NCBI GenBank assembly: GCA_016124635.1
Contig: WGNJ01000004.1
Span: 124,001 to 188,000, forward strand
Length of the DNA: 64,000 nt
Source: Alphaproteobacteria bacterium
Lineage (GTDB): Bacteria > Pseudomonadota > Alphaproteobacteria > Micropepsales > Micropepsaceae
Reading direction: 5' to 3'
Shown here: piece after piece, positions 21,953 to 30,876 of the stretch
Layout: the number at the start of each line of letters is the position of its first letter
How positions within the stretch are numbered: position 1 is the first letter of the stretch
Notes under the pieces: generated by a model
Told to the model about the DNA's origin: nothing
The model's input: only the letters and a program-made list of their open reading frames with translations
The model's database searches: none
Made by a program: the position numbers and the translations under genes

Positions 21953-22185
21953 GAGGAAGGCTTCTCTGCTTTCTTGCAGACGTCCTTGTCCTTGTCTTTG
22001 TCGGCGCAGTCCGGCTTCTCGCTGTCTGAGGACGACGAGCCCGCGACTGTGTCAACCGCGCCTGCGGCCACGTCGACCGTTGTCGTGACCACGGTCGAGG
22101 TCACGCTCACCGCGGTATCAACGACGTCGACAGCGGCGCAGCCGCCCAGCGCAAAGGCCAACAGCACGGCAACGATCGAACGCAT
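21949..22185 (-). CDS. Small lipoprotein
   Basis: A 78-residue protein with a lipoprotein signal peptide ending in the lipobox FALGGC, a Val/Thr-rich central stretch with repeated VDVV/TVVTTTVDVAAGAVD units, and a charged C-terminus with KDKDKD and two cysteines. This pattern matches a family of short alphaproteobacterial lipoproteins of unknown function. The start ATG at 22185 begins the signal peptide. Its stop overlaps the convergent S9 peptidase stop by a few bases. Confidence 0.75.
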   Translation of the reverse strand: MRSIVAVLLAFALGGCAAVDVVDTAVSVTSTVVTTTVDVAAGAVDTVAGSSSSDSEKPDCADKDKDKDVCKKAEKPSS

Positions 22186-22314
22186 AGGCGACCTCGGGTC
22201 AGCGGCCGGCAGTGAACACCCGGGCCTGCACGCCGTCAACGAACACCCGCGTGCGTGTATCGTTAAGGACGGTGCTTTGCATCGCACCGGCCCTCCCCGC
22301 TACAAACCCCCGGC

Positions 22315-23691
22315 ATGAAGCTGGCGATTGAGCGGTTCGGGACGATCCACGACCTGGTGACGGGCGTCGCCTGGGACGCCGCCCGCCTTGCCGCTGAGGT
22401 GGAGCGCCGCGCCGCAAACCTCAAGAACCTACGGCCTGGCGCCATTGTCGCCATAACCCACGGCGGCACAGCTGCCTTCTTCGCCGACCTCTTCGCCGTT
22501 TGGTCGACGGGCGCCGCCGCCGCGTGCCTTGATCCGGCATTGACGGCCGGCGAGCGCGATAATGTCATCCGCTTCTGCGGCGCTGCGATCGTCCTTGGCG
22601 AAGACGGCGCGACGGCCGGACCTCGTACCAACGGGAACGACGCACCAGAGGATGCCGCCCTCATCCTGTTCACCTCGGGCACGACGGGCGCACCAAAGGG
22701 TGTCGTCCTGTCGTCTCGCGCCCTCGCCGCACGGCTGGAGCTCAATCGCCGCGCCATCGGCGACGCTACGCTCGCCCGCGCTCTTGTCACGCTGCCAACC
22801 CACTTCGGTCACGGTCTCATCGGCAACGCTTTGACGCCGCTTACCGCCGGCGGCGACATTGCGTTGGTACCGCGCGGGCTAACGCTAGCCCAGCAGCTGG
22901 GTACGCTCGTTGATCGGCATCGCATCACCTTCATGAGCTCCGTGCCCTCGCTATGGCAAATGGCCCTGCGCCTTTCGCCGCCGCCGTCACAGCACACGCT
23001 GCAGCGCGTTCACGTTGGCTCCGCGCCTCTCTCGGCGACCACGTGGCAGCGCATTGCCGAATGGTGCGGGTGTCCGGTCGTGAATTGCTACGGCATTACC
23101 GAGACCACGAATTGGATCGCGGGCGCCTCGACCGCCGAACGCCCTCCGAACGATGGCTTCGTCGGCAAACCATGGGGCGGCCGCGCGGGCGTCGTGGTCA
23201 ACGGCAAGATCGAGCCCATGGGTAGCGGTGAGGTCGCAATCCAATCGCCCGCGCTGATGAGCGGATATCTACATCGCGCCGATCTCACTGATGCCGTTCT
23301 CAAGGACGGTTGGTATCGGACGGGCGACCTCGGCGAAGTGAACAAGCGCGGCGAGATTCGCCTCACCGGCCGCGCCAAGGACGAGATCAATCGCGCCGGC
23401 TTCAAGGTGCAGCCCGCCGAGATCGACATGCTTCTCGAGCGCCACCCGGGCGTCGCCGAAGCTTGCACGTTTGGCGTTCCCGACTCTATCAGCGGCGAGA
23501 CCGTTGGCATCGCCATACGTCTCGCCCCCGGGGCAAGCGAGACCGCGCAGAGCTTGCGCGGTTGGTGCCTTGAACGTCTGCGTCGTGAGGCGGCGCCCGA
23601 GCGCTGGTTCTTCGTGGACGAAATTCCGAAGACCTCGCGCGGCAAGGTCAGCCGCGAAACCGTCCGCAAATCTTTGTTGGAACAATCATGA
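22315..23691 (+). CDS. AMP-binding (ANL) acyl-CoA/acyl-ACP ligase
   Basis: A 458-residue adenylate-forming enzyme. The ANL core motifs are LFTSGTTGAPKGV (P-loop), NCYGITETTN, YRTGDLGEV and GRAKDEINRAGFKVQPAEID, and the catalytic Lys is in KTSRGKVSR near the C-terminus. It is shorter than typical 520-560-residue acyl-CoA synthetases, mainly in the N-terminal domain. The gene overlaps the next one (GNAT) as ATGA, and an acyl carrier protein follows, so it probably charges that ACP or CoA with a carboxylic acid. Substrate unknown. Confidence 0.9.
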   Translation: MKLAIERFGTIHDLVTGVAWDAARLAAEVERRAANLKNLRPGAIVAITHGGTAAFFADLFAVWSTGAAAACLDPALTAGERDNVIRFCGAAIVLGEDGATAGPRTNGNDAPEDAALILFTSGTTGAPKGVVLSSRALAARLELNRRAIGDATLARALVTLPTHFGHGLIGNALTPLTAGGDIALVPRGLTLAQQLGTLVDRHRITFMSSVPSLWQMALRLSPPPSQHTLQRVHVGSAPLSATTWQRIAEWCGCPVVNCYGITETTNWIAGASTAERPPNDGFVGKPWGGRAGVVVNGKIEPMGSGEVAIQSPALMSGYLHRADLTDAVLKDGWYRTGDLGEVNKRGEIRLTGRAKDEINRAGFKVQPAEIDMLLERHPGVAEACTFGVPDSISGETVGIAIRLAPGASETAQSLRGWCLERLRREAAPERWFFVDEIPKTSRGKVSRETVRKSLLEQS

Positions 23692-24263
23692 GCGCGCTAA
23701 GTCGCCCCATCTCCCTGCAAAGCGAGCGCTTCATCATTCGCACGCTCACGCCGAACGACATTTCTGAACGTTGGTGCGGCTGGTCGGGCGATCCCGAAAT
23801 CATGGCGCCACTGAACATGCAGCCGCGCCGCTCGACGCGCGAGAGCCTGGCGAAATACGTGTCACAGCAAGACAACGATCGAACGTATCTGATCGGCATC
23901 TTCGCCAAGGCGATGGGCCAGCACGTCGGCTTCTATCAGATCGACATCAACAAGCTTCATCGCAATGCCGGCTTCAACGTCATCATCGGCGATAAGCACT
24001 ATTGGGGAAAGAACGTCGTGAACGAGACGCGTGCCGCGCTGCTCACCGAATTCTTCGAACGCCGCGGCGTCGAAAAGGCGTGGGGTCAACCGCTCGCTCG
24101 CAACTTCCCGATGATCTTCAATTACAAGCAGCAGGGCTGGAAGCTCGAAGGCATCCTGCGCAGCCAATGTCTGTCTGTCGTCGACGGTTCGCGCATCGAC
24201 CAATATCAATTCGGCATGCTTCGCGATGAATGGCGCGCGCTCAGCCAGGGAGCAAGCCAATGA
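23688..24263 (+). CDS. GNAT-family N-acyltransferase (RimJ/RimL-like)
   Basis: A 191-residue GNAT domain. Recognisable features are LQSERFIIRTLTPNDISERW at the start, the beta4/acyl-CoA loop region around NVIIGDKHYWGKNVVNETR, and the final GMLRDEW strand. It lies between an ANL ligase and an ACP with ATGA overlaps on both sides, so it may take its acyl group from the ACP rather than acetyl-CoA (inference). Acceptor unknown. Confidence 0.85.
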   Translation: MSALSRPISLQSERFIIRTLTPNDISERWCGWSGDPEIMAPLNMQPRRSTRESLAKYVSQQDNDRTYLIGIFAKAMGQHVGFYQIDINKLHRNAGFNVIIGDKHYWGKNVVNETRAALLTEFFERRGVEKAWGQPLARNFPMIFNYKQQGWKLEGILRSQCLSVVDGSRIDQYQFGMLRDEWRALSQGASQ

Positions 24264-24484
24264 ACGCGCACCAGACAGCAACACAGATATTAGCCGGCGC
24301 TTTGATGATCGACGCGAGCGCCGTGCCGCCGGACGCTCGGCTCGGTCGCATTGAGCAGTGGGACAGCTTGGCTCACGCGAGACTGTTGCTGGCGCTTGAG
24401 GAAAAGCTCGGCCGCCAGCTATCGACGGACGAGGCGGTCGCGATCGAAAGCCTCGACGACATCGCGAGCCTTCTCGCGCGTTAA
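24260..24484 (+). CDS. Acyl carrier protein
   Basis: A 74-residue acidic helical bundle with the phosphopantetheine attachment serine in EQWDSLAHARLLLALEEKLG. It is not the fatty-acid AcpP, because the DSLDTVE motif is absent. The ATG overlaps the GNAT stop (ATGA), making a three-gene coupled unit ligase-GNAT-ACP. This suggests a dedicated loading pathway: ligase activates an acid, ACP carries it, GNAT transfers it. Confidence 0.85.
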   Translation: MNAHQTATQILAGALMIDASAVPPDARLGRIEQWDSLAHARLLLALEEKLGRQLSTDEAVAIESLDDIASLLAR

Positions 24485-24539
24485 CCCTCTCCAAGATCCG
24501 CTTTTGACGCCCAGCGCCAGCACCCATAATGCCGGTGCC

Positions 24540-25154
24540 ATGCCGACGATCGAGCGCCTGTTCACAACCAAAGTTTATCGCGCCGCCCTCACCGGTACCG
24601 CCGCGCGCCGCTTGAACGGCGACCTCGCGACAGCGTGCCGGCTCATCGCTCGCGAGGATACGGCAGGCCGCGCCTGGTCTACAGCACACGGCTATCGCGG
24701 CTACACATCGTATGCGTCCCTCAACGACTTGCCGGAGCGCGCGCCGGCCTTCGCCGCTCTCGTCGCACAGCTCGACGCGCACGTCGCCAAGTTCGCCGAC
24801 GCGCTCGACTTCGACCTCGGCAGACGCCGCCTCAAGCTGGATTCGATCTGGCTCAACGTCATGCGGTCGGGCGCAATTCATACGGCGCATATCCATCCGA
24901 AAAGCGTCGTCAGCGGCACCTACTACGTCGCCGTTCCCAAGGGCGCGGGCGCGCTGAAGCTTGAAGATCCGCGCCTCGGCCTCATGATGGCGGCGCCGCT
25001 GCGCAAAGCGCGCGCCGCCCGCGACAATCAAACCTTCGTCTATCTCGAGCCGAAAGCTGGAACGCTGCTGCTCTGGGAGAGTTGGCTACGGCATGAAGTA
25101 CCGGCGAACCGCGCGGCCGGCGAACGCATTTCGATCAGCTTCAACTACGCTTGA
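24540..25154 (+). CDS. 2-oxoglutarate/Fe(II) oxygenase-like protein (TIGR02466-type)
   Basis: A 204-residue double-stranded beta-helix protein. The region HTAHIHPKSVVSGTYYV and the later LLLWESWLRHEVPANRAAGER match the putative 2OG-Fe(II) oxygenase family TIGR02466, including the distal His and 2OG-binding Arg. The first iron-ligand motif reads HIHPKS, so the assignment of the acidic ligand is uncertain. It follows the ACP gene by 55 bp on the same strand and could hydroxylate the carrier-bound acyl group or the product (inference). Confidence 0.8.
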   Translation: MPTIERLFTTKVYRAALTGTAARRLNGDLATACRLIAREDTAGRAWSTAHGYRGYTSYASLNDLPERAPAFAALVAQLDAHVAKFADALDFDLGRRRLKLDSIWLNVMRSGAIHTAHIHPKSVVSGTYYVAVPKGAGALKLEDPRLGLMMAAPLRKARAARDNQTFVYLEPKAGTLLLWESWLRHEVPANRAAGERISISFNYA

Positions 25155-25163
25155 ACGGCCGAA

Positions 25164-25991
25164 CTACTTCTGCGCGCCCATTTGCTTGGCATAGCCAGCC
25201 GCGATCATCGCCTCCATCCGGTCGAAGAGCGTGTCCGGGTCGGTCCGCCGCATGCGCGCGATCTCAGCCTCCATGCCTTCGGCAAGGATGAGCTCACGCT
25301 TGCCGGCGGCGACAGCATCGAGAATTCGGTTTGCCGCGACCATGGGGTCCATGCCGTTGTCGATCGCCCCATCGCTGACGCCGCGCGTTTGCGCTTGTGC
25401 ATCGAGCGCGTTCTTCGAAACGTTCGTCCGCACCGAACCGGGTGCAACAACCAAGACCTTGATACCGAGATGCGCCGTTTCTGCGCGCACGCTGTCGTGA
25501 TAGCCGATCAGCCCGTGTTTGGCGGCGCTATAGGCACTGCGCAACGGCGCGCCGACGATCCCTGCAACGCTTGAAATGCCGATGATCTGCCCTCCGCCAG
25601 CCTTCACCATGCGCGGCAGCACGGCCTGCGTCAGTGCGATCGGCGCCAGCAGATCGACCCCGACAATGCGCTGATAAACGTCGAACACGGTATCGACCGC
25701 AAGCGAGCGCTGCGAGATACCGGCATTGTTGACCAGTCCGTCGATGCGGCCACCGTGAGCCTCTGCCCACGACCATGCTTGCTCAGCCATTGCCGGCACG
25801 TTTGCAAAGTCCGTTGCCTCGAACGGCAAGATCAGCGATTGCGTCTTGCAGCGCCCCGCAACGTCCTTCAGCGCCGCGACGTTACGGCCCGATAAGATGA
25901 GCTTTGCCTGTTTTTGCGCCAGAGCTTCGGCAAGCGCCGCCCCAATACCGGAGGAAGCGCCGGTTATCCACCAAACCTGATTAGCAAACAT
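25164..25991 (-). CDS. Short-chain dehydrogenase/reductase
   Basis: A 275-residue classical SDR: NAD(P) motif TGASSGIGAAL near the N-terminus, NNAG (about 89), catalytic Ser in IIGISSVAG and YSAAK. The C-terminal tail (MEAMIAAGYAKQMGAQ) resembles DHRS7-type members. It is convergent with the oxygenase gene and divergent from the hydrolase gene. Substrate unknown. Confidence 0.9.
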   Translation of the reverse strand: MFANQVWWITGASSGIGAALAEALAQKQAKLILSGRNVAALKDVAGRCKTQSLILPFEATDFANVPAMAEQAWSWAEAHGGRIDGLVNNAGISQRSLAVDTVFDVYQRIVGVDLLAPIALTQAVLPRMVKAGGGQIIGISSVAGIVGAPLRSAYSAAKHGLIGYHDSVRAETAHLGIKVLVVAPGSVRTNVSKNALDAQAQTRGVSDGAIDNGMDPMVAANRILDAVAAGKRELILAEGMEAEIARMRRTDPDTLFDRMEAMIAAGYAKQMGAQK

Positions 25992-26184
25992 CTCGTCTCC
26001 CTATGCCCACCGAAATTGTTTTGAACTTGTGCACACTATGCCAGATTTCGCACGCCTGCGCGATCAGAGTCGCCGCAAAGAACAAGCGCCGCACCAACAG
26101 CATCATATGGCGATCTCTTGGGAGGCAAAGGCACCGAGTTAGGTGCATAGATCGCGTTGCGAGCAGCGGTACTGGAGAACGGCT

Positions 26185-26919
26185 ATGGCTACATTTGTCT
26201 TGATTCATGGTGCCTGGCATGGGGCTTGGTGCTGGGAACGCGTGACGCCGCTTCTCGAACGGGCCGGCCACCGCGCCGTGGCGCTCGACTTGCCGGGCAT
26301 GGGCAACGATCGGACGCCGCTTGCAAACGTCACGCTCGCGTCATGGACAGAATTTGTTTCCGAGGAAATCGAGAAAGCGCCCGATCCGGTCGTCCTCGTC
26401 GGTCACAGTCGCGGCGGCATTGTGATCAGCGAAGTGGCCGAACGCATCCCGGACCGCATTCAAGCGCTCGTCTACCTGGCCGCGTTTCTTGTGCCGAGCG
26501 GCAAAACACTCGCCGACATGCTTGCGCTCGTCCCGCCAAAGCCCGTCGCGGAGAACGTCATTGCCATGAGTGCGGACGGCCTCTCCTCGACGATCGTCTC
26601 CGGAAAGGTCGCGCCGGTGTTCTACAACACGACAGCGGCCGATCTGCAGGCGCGCGCGGAAAGCCTGCTGACGCCGGAGCCGATGATGAGCTTTGCCAGC
26701 GTGGTGGAGACAAGCGAGACGCGCTTCGGCCGAGTTCCACGAGCTTATATCGAATGTTTGCAGGACAATGCCCTACCGATCGAGCTTCAGCGCGTGATGC
26801 GTCAGACGCTGCCTTGCGATCTCGTCATAACGCTCGATACGGATCACTCGCCGTTCTATTCCGCGCCCCAGATGCTTTGCGATGCCTTGCTGAAGACCGG
26901 GAACAAGAGCAAAACCTAA
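26185..26919 (+). CDS. Alpha/beta hydrolase
   Basis: A 244-residue alpha/beta hydrolase: oxyanion region LIHGAWHGAWCW, nucleophile elbow GHSRGG and C-terminal histidine in LDTDHSPFYS. The HGAWHGAWCW start is typical of the MenH/salicylate-esterase-like group found widely in bacteria. ATG at 26185 follows CTGGAGAACGG; an upstream in-frame ATG lacks such a site. The thioredoxin-like gene follows 27 bp downstream, so the two may be cotranscribed. Confidence 0.9.
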   Translation: MATFVLIHGAWHGAWCWERVTPLLERAGHRAVALDLPGMGNDRTPLANVTLASWTEFVSEEIEKAPDPVVLVGHSRGGIVISEVAERIPDRIQALVYLAAFLVPSGKTLADMLALVPPKPVAENVIAMSADGLSSTIVSGKVAPVFYNTTAADLQARAESLLTPEPMMSFASVVETSETRFGRVPRAYIECLQDNALPIELQRVMRQTLPCDLVITLDTDHSPFYSAPQMLCDALLKTGNKSKT

Positions 26920-26946
26920 TCCGCCGCCACGACAGGGAGCGACATC

Positions 26947-27498
26947 ATGGCTCTGACCCGCACACAGGTCTGCAACTTTGGTTGGAAGGCGCCCGACTTC
27001 GCGCTCAAAGGCATCGACGGCAAGACCTATTCGCTGAAAAACGCGCGCGGCCCCAAGGGCACGTTGATCGCCTTCATCTGCAATCACTGTCCGTACGTGC
27101 AGGCCATCGCCGATCGCCTCAGCGAGGAGGCGCGCGCGTTACAAGCAATCGGCATCGGCGTAATTGCAATCATGCCGAATGATACCGACAGCTACCCCGA
27201 AGACTCGTTCGACAACATGAAGCTCTTCGCCAAGAAGCACGACTTCACGTTCCCTTACGTGATCGACGAGACGCAGGGGGTGGCGCGAGCCTACGATGCC
27301 GTCTGCACGCCGGATTTTTACGGCTTCAACGCCGACAACGAGCTGCAATATCGCGGCCGCCTCCTCGAGGGCGGCATGCGGCCGGCCAAAGACGCCCGCC
27401 GGGAACTCTACGATGCGATGAAGCTTGTCGCCGAAACAGGCCACGGCCCCATAGAGCAAACGCCGGCCATGGGCTGCTCAATCAAGTGGCGCGATTGA
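26947..27498 (+). CDS. Thioredoxin-family (AhpC/TSA-like) protein
   Basis: A 183-residue peroxiredoxin/thioredoxin-like fold: APDFALKGIDGKTYSL, then the active-site-like CNHCPYV, and IMPNDTDSYPEDS. This CNHCPYV subfamily is common in bacteria and thought to act in thiol redox chemistry. ATG at 26947 follows CAGGGAGCGAC. No signal peptide, so cytoplasmic. It may be cotranscribed with the hydrolase upstream. Confidence 0.9.
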   Translation: MALTRTQVCNFGWKAPDFALKGIDGKTYSLKNARGPKGTLIAFICNHCPYVQAIADRLSEEARALQAIGIGVIAIMPNDTDSYPEDSFDNMKLFAKKHDFTFPYVIDETQGVARAYDAVCTPDFYGFNADNELQYRGRLLEGGMRPAKDARRELYDAMKLVAETGHGPIEQTPAMGCSIKWRD

Positions 27499-27502
27499 GC
27501 GT

Positions 27503-27718
27503 TCAGGGCCGCATGAACATGTAATCCGTGTCCGGATCGACATTCTCCGCAGCGCCCAGTATCTCGGCCCGCACGTCGGCAACCGACCGGCTCTCAAGAT
27601 AGGTCGAAACGACGAGTGCAAGCATTTGCCGCGCGACGGCATCGCCCGCGTAACCCGCTTCCTTCGCTTCTGACAGCGCCGCAGCAAAGTGCCGGCGCGC
27701 AATATCACTAGCGCTCAT
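27503..27718 (-). CDS. Hypothetical small protein
   Basis: A 71-residue, mostly helical protein (ARRHFAAALSEAKEAGYAGD, VVSTYLESRSVADVRAEIL). No recognised domain, signal peptide or membrane segment. It looks coding by its amphipathic helix pattern and normal composition, and ends 4 bp from the convergent thioredoxin stop. No clear ribosome site precedes the ATG at 27718. Function unknown. Confidence 0.6.
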   Translation of the reverse strand: MSASDIARRHFAAALSEAKEAGYAGDAVARQMLALVVSTYLESRSVADVRAEILGAAENVDPDTDYMFMRP

Positions 27719-27825
27719 GGTGGTAACAATCGGGCCTCTCGCGGTGAGCAGCCTTGACCCAAATCAATTCGGGTCGCTGCCCCCCATGCTCGCGAAGCCC
27801 GACAACGGCTCGCGACGGAGTGGCC

Positions 27826-27987
27826 TCAGCGGTGCGACGAGGTAATCGTTCCGACGCTCACTGCCTTGTGCGTGACGGCTTCGTTGATGCTCCAGGACAG
27901 CACCAGGGCCAGGCCAAAGCCGACCAGGACGAACGCGAGCACACGCCAGAATTCAGGAATGGAAATTGCGGCTTGATCGTTGCGCAT
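27826..27987 (-). CDS. Small single-pass membrane protein (hypothetical)
   Basis: A 53-residue reading frame beginning MRNDQAAISIPEFW with one strong membrane helix (VLAFVLVGFGLALVLSW) and a short polar tail. A GAGAGACC ribosome-like site lies just before the ATG at 27987. It is too short to be sure. A longer in-frame upstream extension is not convincing. Confidence 0.45.
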   Translation of the reverse strand: MRNDQAAISIPEFWRVLAFVLVGFGLALVLSWSINEAVTHKAVSVGTITSSHR

Positions 27988-28467
27988 GGCGGTCTCTCGA
28001 ACTCCGGCGCGAATCACCTGACGCCGCGCGGATGCTCTATCTACGCCGTGCACGGACGATTGCTGCATGAAATCGCCGTAAATCCGTATCGCTTTGTATT
28101 CGCCGCTACAGCCGCCATTGAGTAGCCACATTTGGGACCGCGGCAGATGCACGCACTGCGCGACAAGAACGCAGCAATCAACTCGAAGAGTCGGAGATGA
28201 AAAGGGCGAGGGGTCTCAGCTTGCACGCAGGGGACCCCTCGCCTGGGGTTCTTCAGACTTCCGGAATTCCCCCTTCATCGGAAGCGCTCCAAGCCTTCCA
28301 AGGAATTGGCTGCCTGCCAAGGCCCGAACCATGGCGCCAGCCGCAAATGCCGCCCTGGGTGCGCCGGGGCCACACCAAATCTAAGGCGGATTTCCGAGGC
28401 TTTCCCCCTTCGCAAATCTGTTCCAAGCGCTAAGAGTCCATGGTCAACGCCATTGGAGGCCACGCCC
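27988..28467. other. 480-bp intergenic region with a strong hairpin
   Basis: No gene is supported here. The region holds a perfect 10-bp stem at 28206-28242 (GCGAGGGGTC / GACCCCTCGC, 17-nt loop), a 6-bp stem CTTCCG/CGGAAG at 28258-28284 and a CCAA-GGAA-TTGG mini-hairpin near 28300. It could be the leader of the downstream monooxygenase gene or an unrecognised RNA. It does not match the known riboswitch or housekeeping RNAs I could compare from memory. Confidence 0.5.
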
Positions 28468-29442
28468 ATGAAGACCCGGATCACCGAAATGTTCGGCATC
28501 GAGCACCCCATCATCCAGGGCGGCATGCACTTTGTCGGGTTTGCCGAGATGGCGGCCGCCGTCTCCAATGCGGGCGGCCTTGGCATCATCACGGGGTTGA
28601 CGCAGGGAACACCCGCGAACCTCGCCAAGGAAATCGCCCGCTGCCGCCAAATGACGTCGAAGCCTTTCGGCGTCAACTTGACGTTCCTGCCCTCCGTCAC
28701 CCCGCCGGACTACCCGGGCTTCATCAAGGCCATCATCGACGGCGGTGTGAAGATCGTCGAAACGGCCGGCAACAATCCGCAGAAGTGGCTGCCGGCATTG
28801 AAGGACGCAGGGATCAAGGTCATCCACAAATGCACGAGCGTTCGTCACTCCCTGAAGGCGGAATCGATCGGCTGTGATGCCGTCTCGGTCGACGGCTTTG
28901 AGTGCGGCGGCCACCCGGGCGAGGACGATGTGCCTAACTTCATCCTCCTGCCGCGCGCGGCGGATGAGCTCAAGATCCCGTTCGTAGCCTCGGGCGGAAT
29001 GGCCGACGGCCGCTCCTTGGTCGCGGCGCTCGCCATGGGCGCCGAGGGCATGAACATGGGCACGCGCTTCATCGCCACCAAGGAAGCGCCGGTGCATGAG
29101 AACGTGAAGAAGGCACTCGTCGCGGCCAGCGAACTCGATACCCGCCTGGTGATGCGCCCGCTCCGCAACACCGAACGCGTGCTGAAGAACGCCGCCGTCG
29201 ATCGCCTCCTCGCCAAGGAAAAGGAGCTTGGCTCGAACCTCAAGTTCGAGGACATCTTCGGTGAGGTCGCGGGCGTCTACCCGCGGATCATGAAGGAAGG
29301 CGAGATGGACGCGGGTGCCTGGTCCTGCGGCATGGTCGCCGGCCTGATCTACGACATCCCAACGGTCAAAGAGCTCGTCGATCGCATCATGGCCCAGGCC
29401 GAGGACATCATTCAGAAGCGCTTGGCGAAATTCGCAGCCTAA
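28468..29442 (+). CDS. Nitronate monooxygenase / 2-nitropropane dioxygenase family
   Basis: A 324-residue FMN-dependent TIM-barrel enzyme that oxidises nitronates. The N-terminus ITEMFGIEHPIIQGGMHFVG, the loop SVDGFECGGHPGED and the phosphate-binding IPFVASGGMADG plus AMGAEGMNMGTRF are all family signatures. The start ATG at 28468 follows GGAGG with 8-bp spacing; earlier in-frame codons lie in the leader. Single gene, convergent with the enoyl-CoA hydratase. Confidence 0.93.
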   Translation: MKTRITEMFGIEHPIIQGGMHFVGFAEMAAAVSNAGGLGIITGLTQGTPANLAKEIARCRQMTSKPFGVNLTFLPSVTPPDYPGFIKAIIDGGVKIVETAGNNPQKWLPALKDAGIKVIHKCTSVRHSLKAESIGCDAVSVDGFECGGHPGEDDVPNFILLPRAADELKIPFVASGGMADGRSLVAALAMGAEGMNMGTRFIATKEAPVHENVKKALVAASELDTRLVMRPLRNTERVLKNAAVDRLLAKEKELGSNLKFEDIFGEVAGVYPRIMKEGEMDAGAWSCGMVAGLIYDIPTVKELVDRIMAQAEDIIQKRLAKFAA

Positions 29443-29481
29443 TCAGAGGACGTTTGGCGGCGGCGGCGTCGCTGGCGAACG

Positions 29482-30258
29482 TCAGCCCTTTTGCGACTGG
29501 CCGCGCTGTCGAATGGCTTCGCGCCGCGCCTCGACCTCTGAGGACTTTACGGCCTTGTTCGCCGCACCCGAAACGCGCAACTCCGTCTTGAGCGCCTCGC
29601 CGAAGCTCTCTGCATAGCCCTCGTCGATCAGGCGCTTGTAACCGCTGAGGCATTCGGGCACGAGCGAGAGCATGTCGTCGGCCAGCTTGCGACAGGCGGG
29701 CAGAAGCTCCGCCGGCTCCACCACGCGATTGACGAGCCCCCACTCCGCCGCTTGTGCCGCGCTCAAGAAATTGCCGGTCAGCGACAATTCCTTGGCGCGG
29801 TAGATGCCGATCGCGCGCGACAGCTTCTGCGACAGCCCCCAGCCCGGCAAAATACCGACGCGCCCATGTGTATCGGCAAACCGCGCGTCGGTCGACGCGA
29901 TCAGCACGTCGCACGCAAGCGCCAACTCGAAACCGCCGGTGATAGCGACACCATTGATCGCGCCGATGACGGGTCCGGAAAATCGTCCGATCGAGGATAC
30001 GGGATCGCGTGTCGAGACCGTTCCCTGAACGGTGTCCGCGCCCGCTCCCAACTCTTTCAAATCGAGCCCGGCGCAAAACGCCTTGCCCGCTCCCGTCAGG
30101 ATCGCCACGCGGACGCGCGGATCCGCCTCCAATGTATCGAAGGTTTCAGCGATTGCCGCGCGCAGCTCCCGCGACAGTGCGTTCATCGCTTTAGGCCGGT
30201 TCAGCGTTACCACCGCACATTCGCCGCTCTTCTCGACCAAAATCACCTGTTCGCTCAT
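29482..30258 (-). CDS. Enoyl-CoA hydratase/isomerase family protein
   Basis: A 258-residue crotonase-fold protein. The oxyanion-hole segments are GAGKAFCAGLDLKELG and GAINGVAITGGFELALACD; the glutamates expected for hydratase activity lie in the second segment and in GRVGILPGWGLSQ. The start ATG at 30258 (MSEQVILVEKSG) is preferred to one 30 nt upstream because family members begin here. Likely role is beta-oxidation or a related CoA pathway. Confidence 0.92.
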   Translation of the reverse strand: MSEQVILVEKSGECAVVTLNRPKAMNALSRELRAAIAETFDTLEADPRVRVAILTGAGKAFCAGLDLKELGAGADTVQGTVSTRDPVSSIGRFSGPVIGAINGVAITGGFELALACDVLIASTDARFADTHGRVGILPGWGLSQKLSRAIGIYRAKELSLTGNFLSAAQAAEWGLVNRVVEPAELLPACRKLADDMLSLVPECLSGYKRLIDEGYAESFGEALKTELRVSGAANKAVKSSEVEARREAIRQRGQSQKG

Positions 30259-30382
30259 GTTCCACACCTGGAATTGCCGTTTCGCCAACTTAGAACTCGG
30301 GCCGCCGCTGTCACAAGACGCCCGTCTCGTTCGTCAACCCATCTGACGCGCCCTCGCGGCGTGAAACTCGAGGAGCCGGGAC

Positions 30383-30844
30383 ATGAAACAACGGATCAAC
30401 GCATACGCGGTGGCGCCTGATGGGCTGAAGGCGCTTGTCAATGTCGAGACATATCTTACCGGCTGCGGCCTGGAACATGGCCTTCTTCACCTCATCAAGA
30501 TGCGTGTCTCGCAGATCAACGGCTGTACCTATTGCCTGCACCTGCATAGTCAAGACGCCCGCAAGATCGGCGAGAGCGAGGCCAGGCTCTATCTCCTGGA
30601 CGCCTGGGAAGAATCCGCACTCTACACACCGCGCGAGCGCGCTGCCTTGGCTTGGGCCGAGGCGCTCACCAACATCCGCGACGGACACGCGCCGGACGAA
30701 GTCTACGAGTTGGCGCGCGGTCAATTTTCAGAAAAGGAGCTGGCGGATCTGTCGATCGCCATCGCCATGATCAACGGCTGGAATCGCCTGGCAATCAGCT
30801 CACGCCAAGTCCATCCGTCCGACCGCGCCCCGGCAAAGGCCTAG
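30383..30844 (+). CDS. Carboxymuconolactone decarboxylase family/AhpD-like protein
   Basis: A 153-residue AhpD-like protein with the redox motif CTYCLHLH (about residue 48), within the conserved LIKMRVSQINGCTYCLHLHS. This is the uncharacterised peroxidase-related / CMD type common in Proteobacteria. The start ATG at 30383 follows GAGGAGCCGGGAC. It is 32 bp upstream of the fucosidase gene on the same strand, probably by chance in function. Confidence 0.9.
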   Translation: MKQRINAYAVAPDGLKALVNVETYLTGCGLEHGLLHLIKMRVSQINGCTYCLHLHSQDARKIGESEARLYLLDAWEESALYTPRERAALAWAEALTNIRDGHAPDEVYELARGQFSEKELADLSIAIAMINGWNRLAISSRQVHPSDRAPAKA

Positions 30845-30876
30845 AGAACAACGCGGCTCGCGCGCTAACCTGGCGC

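Noticed and set aside
28206..28242. Hairpin as 4.5S/SRP, 6S or tmRNA
   Set aside because: The conserved SRP apical motif, 6S central bubble and tmRNA ends are not present in the sequence around it.
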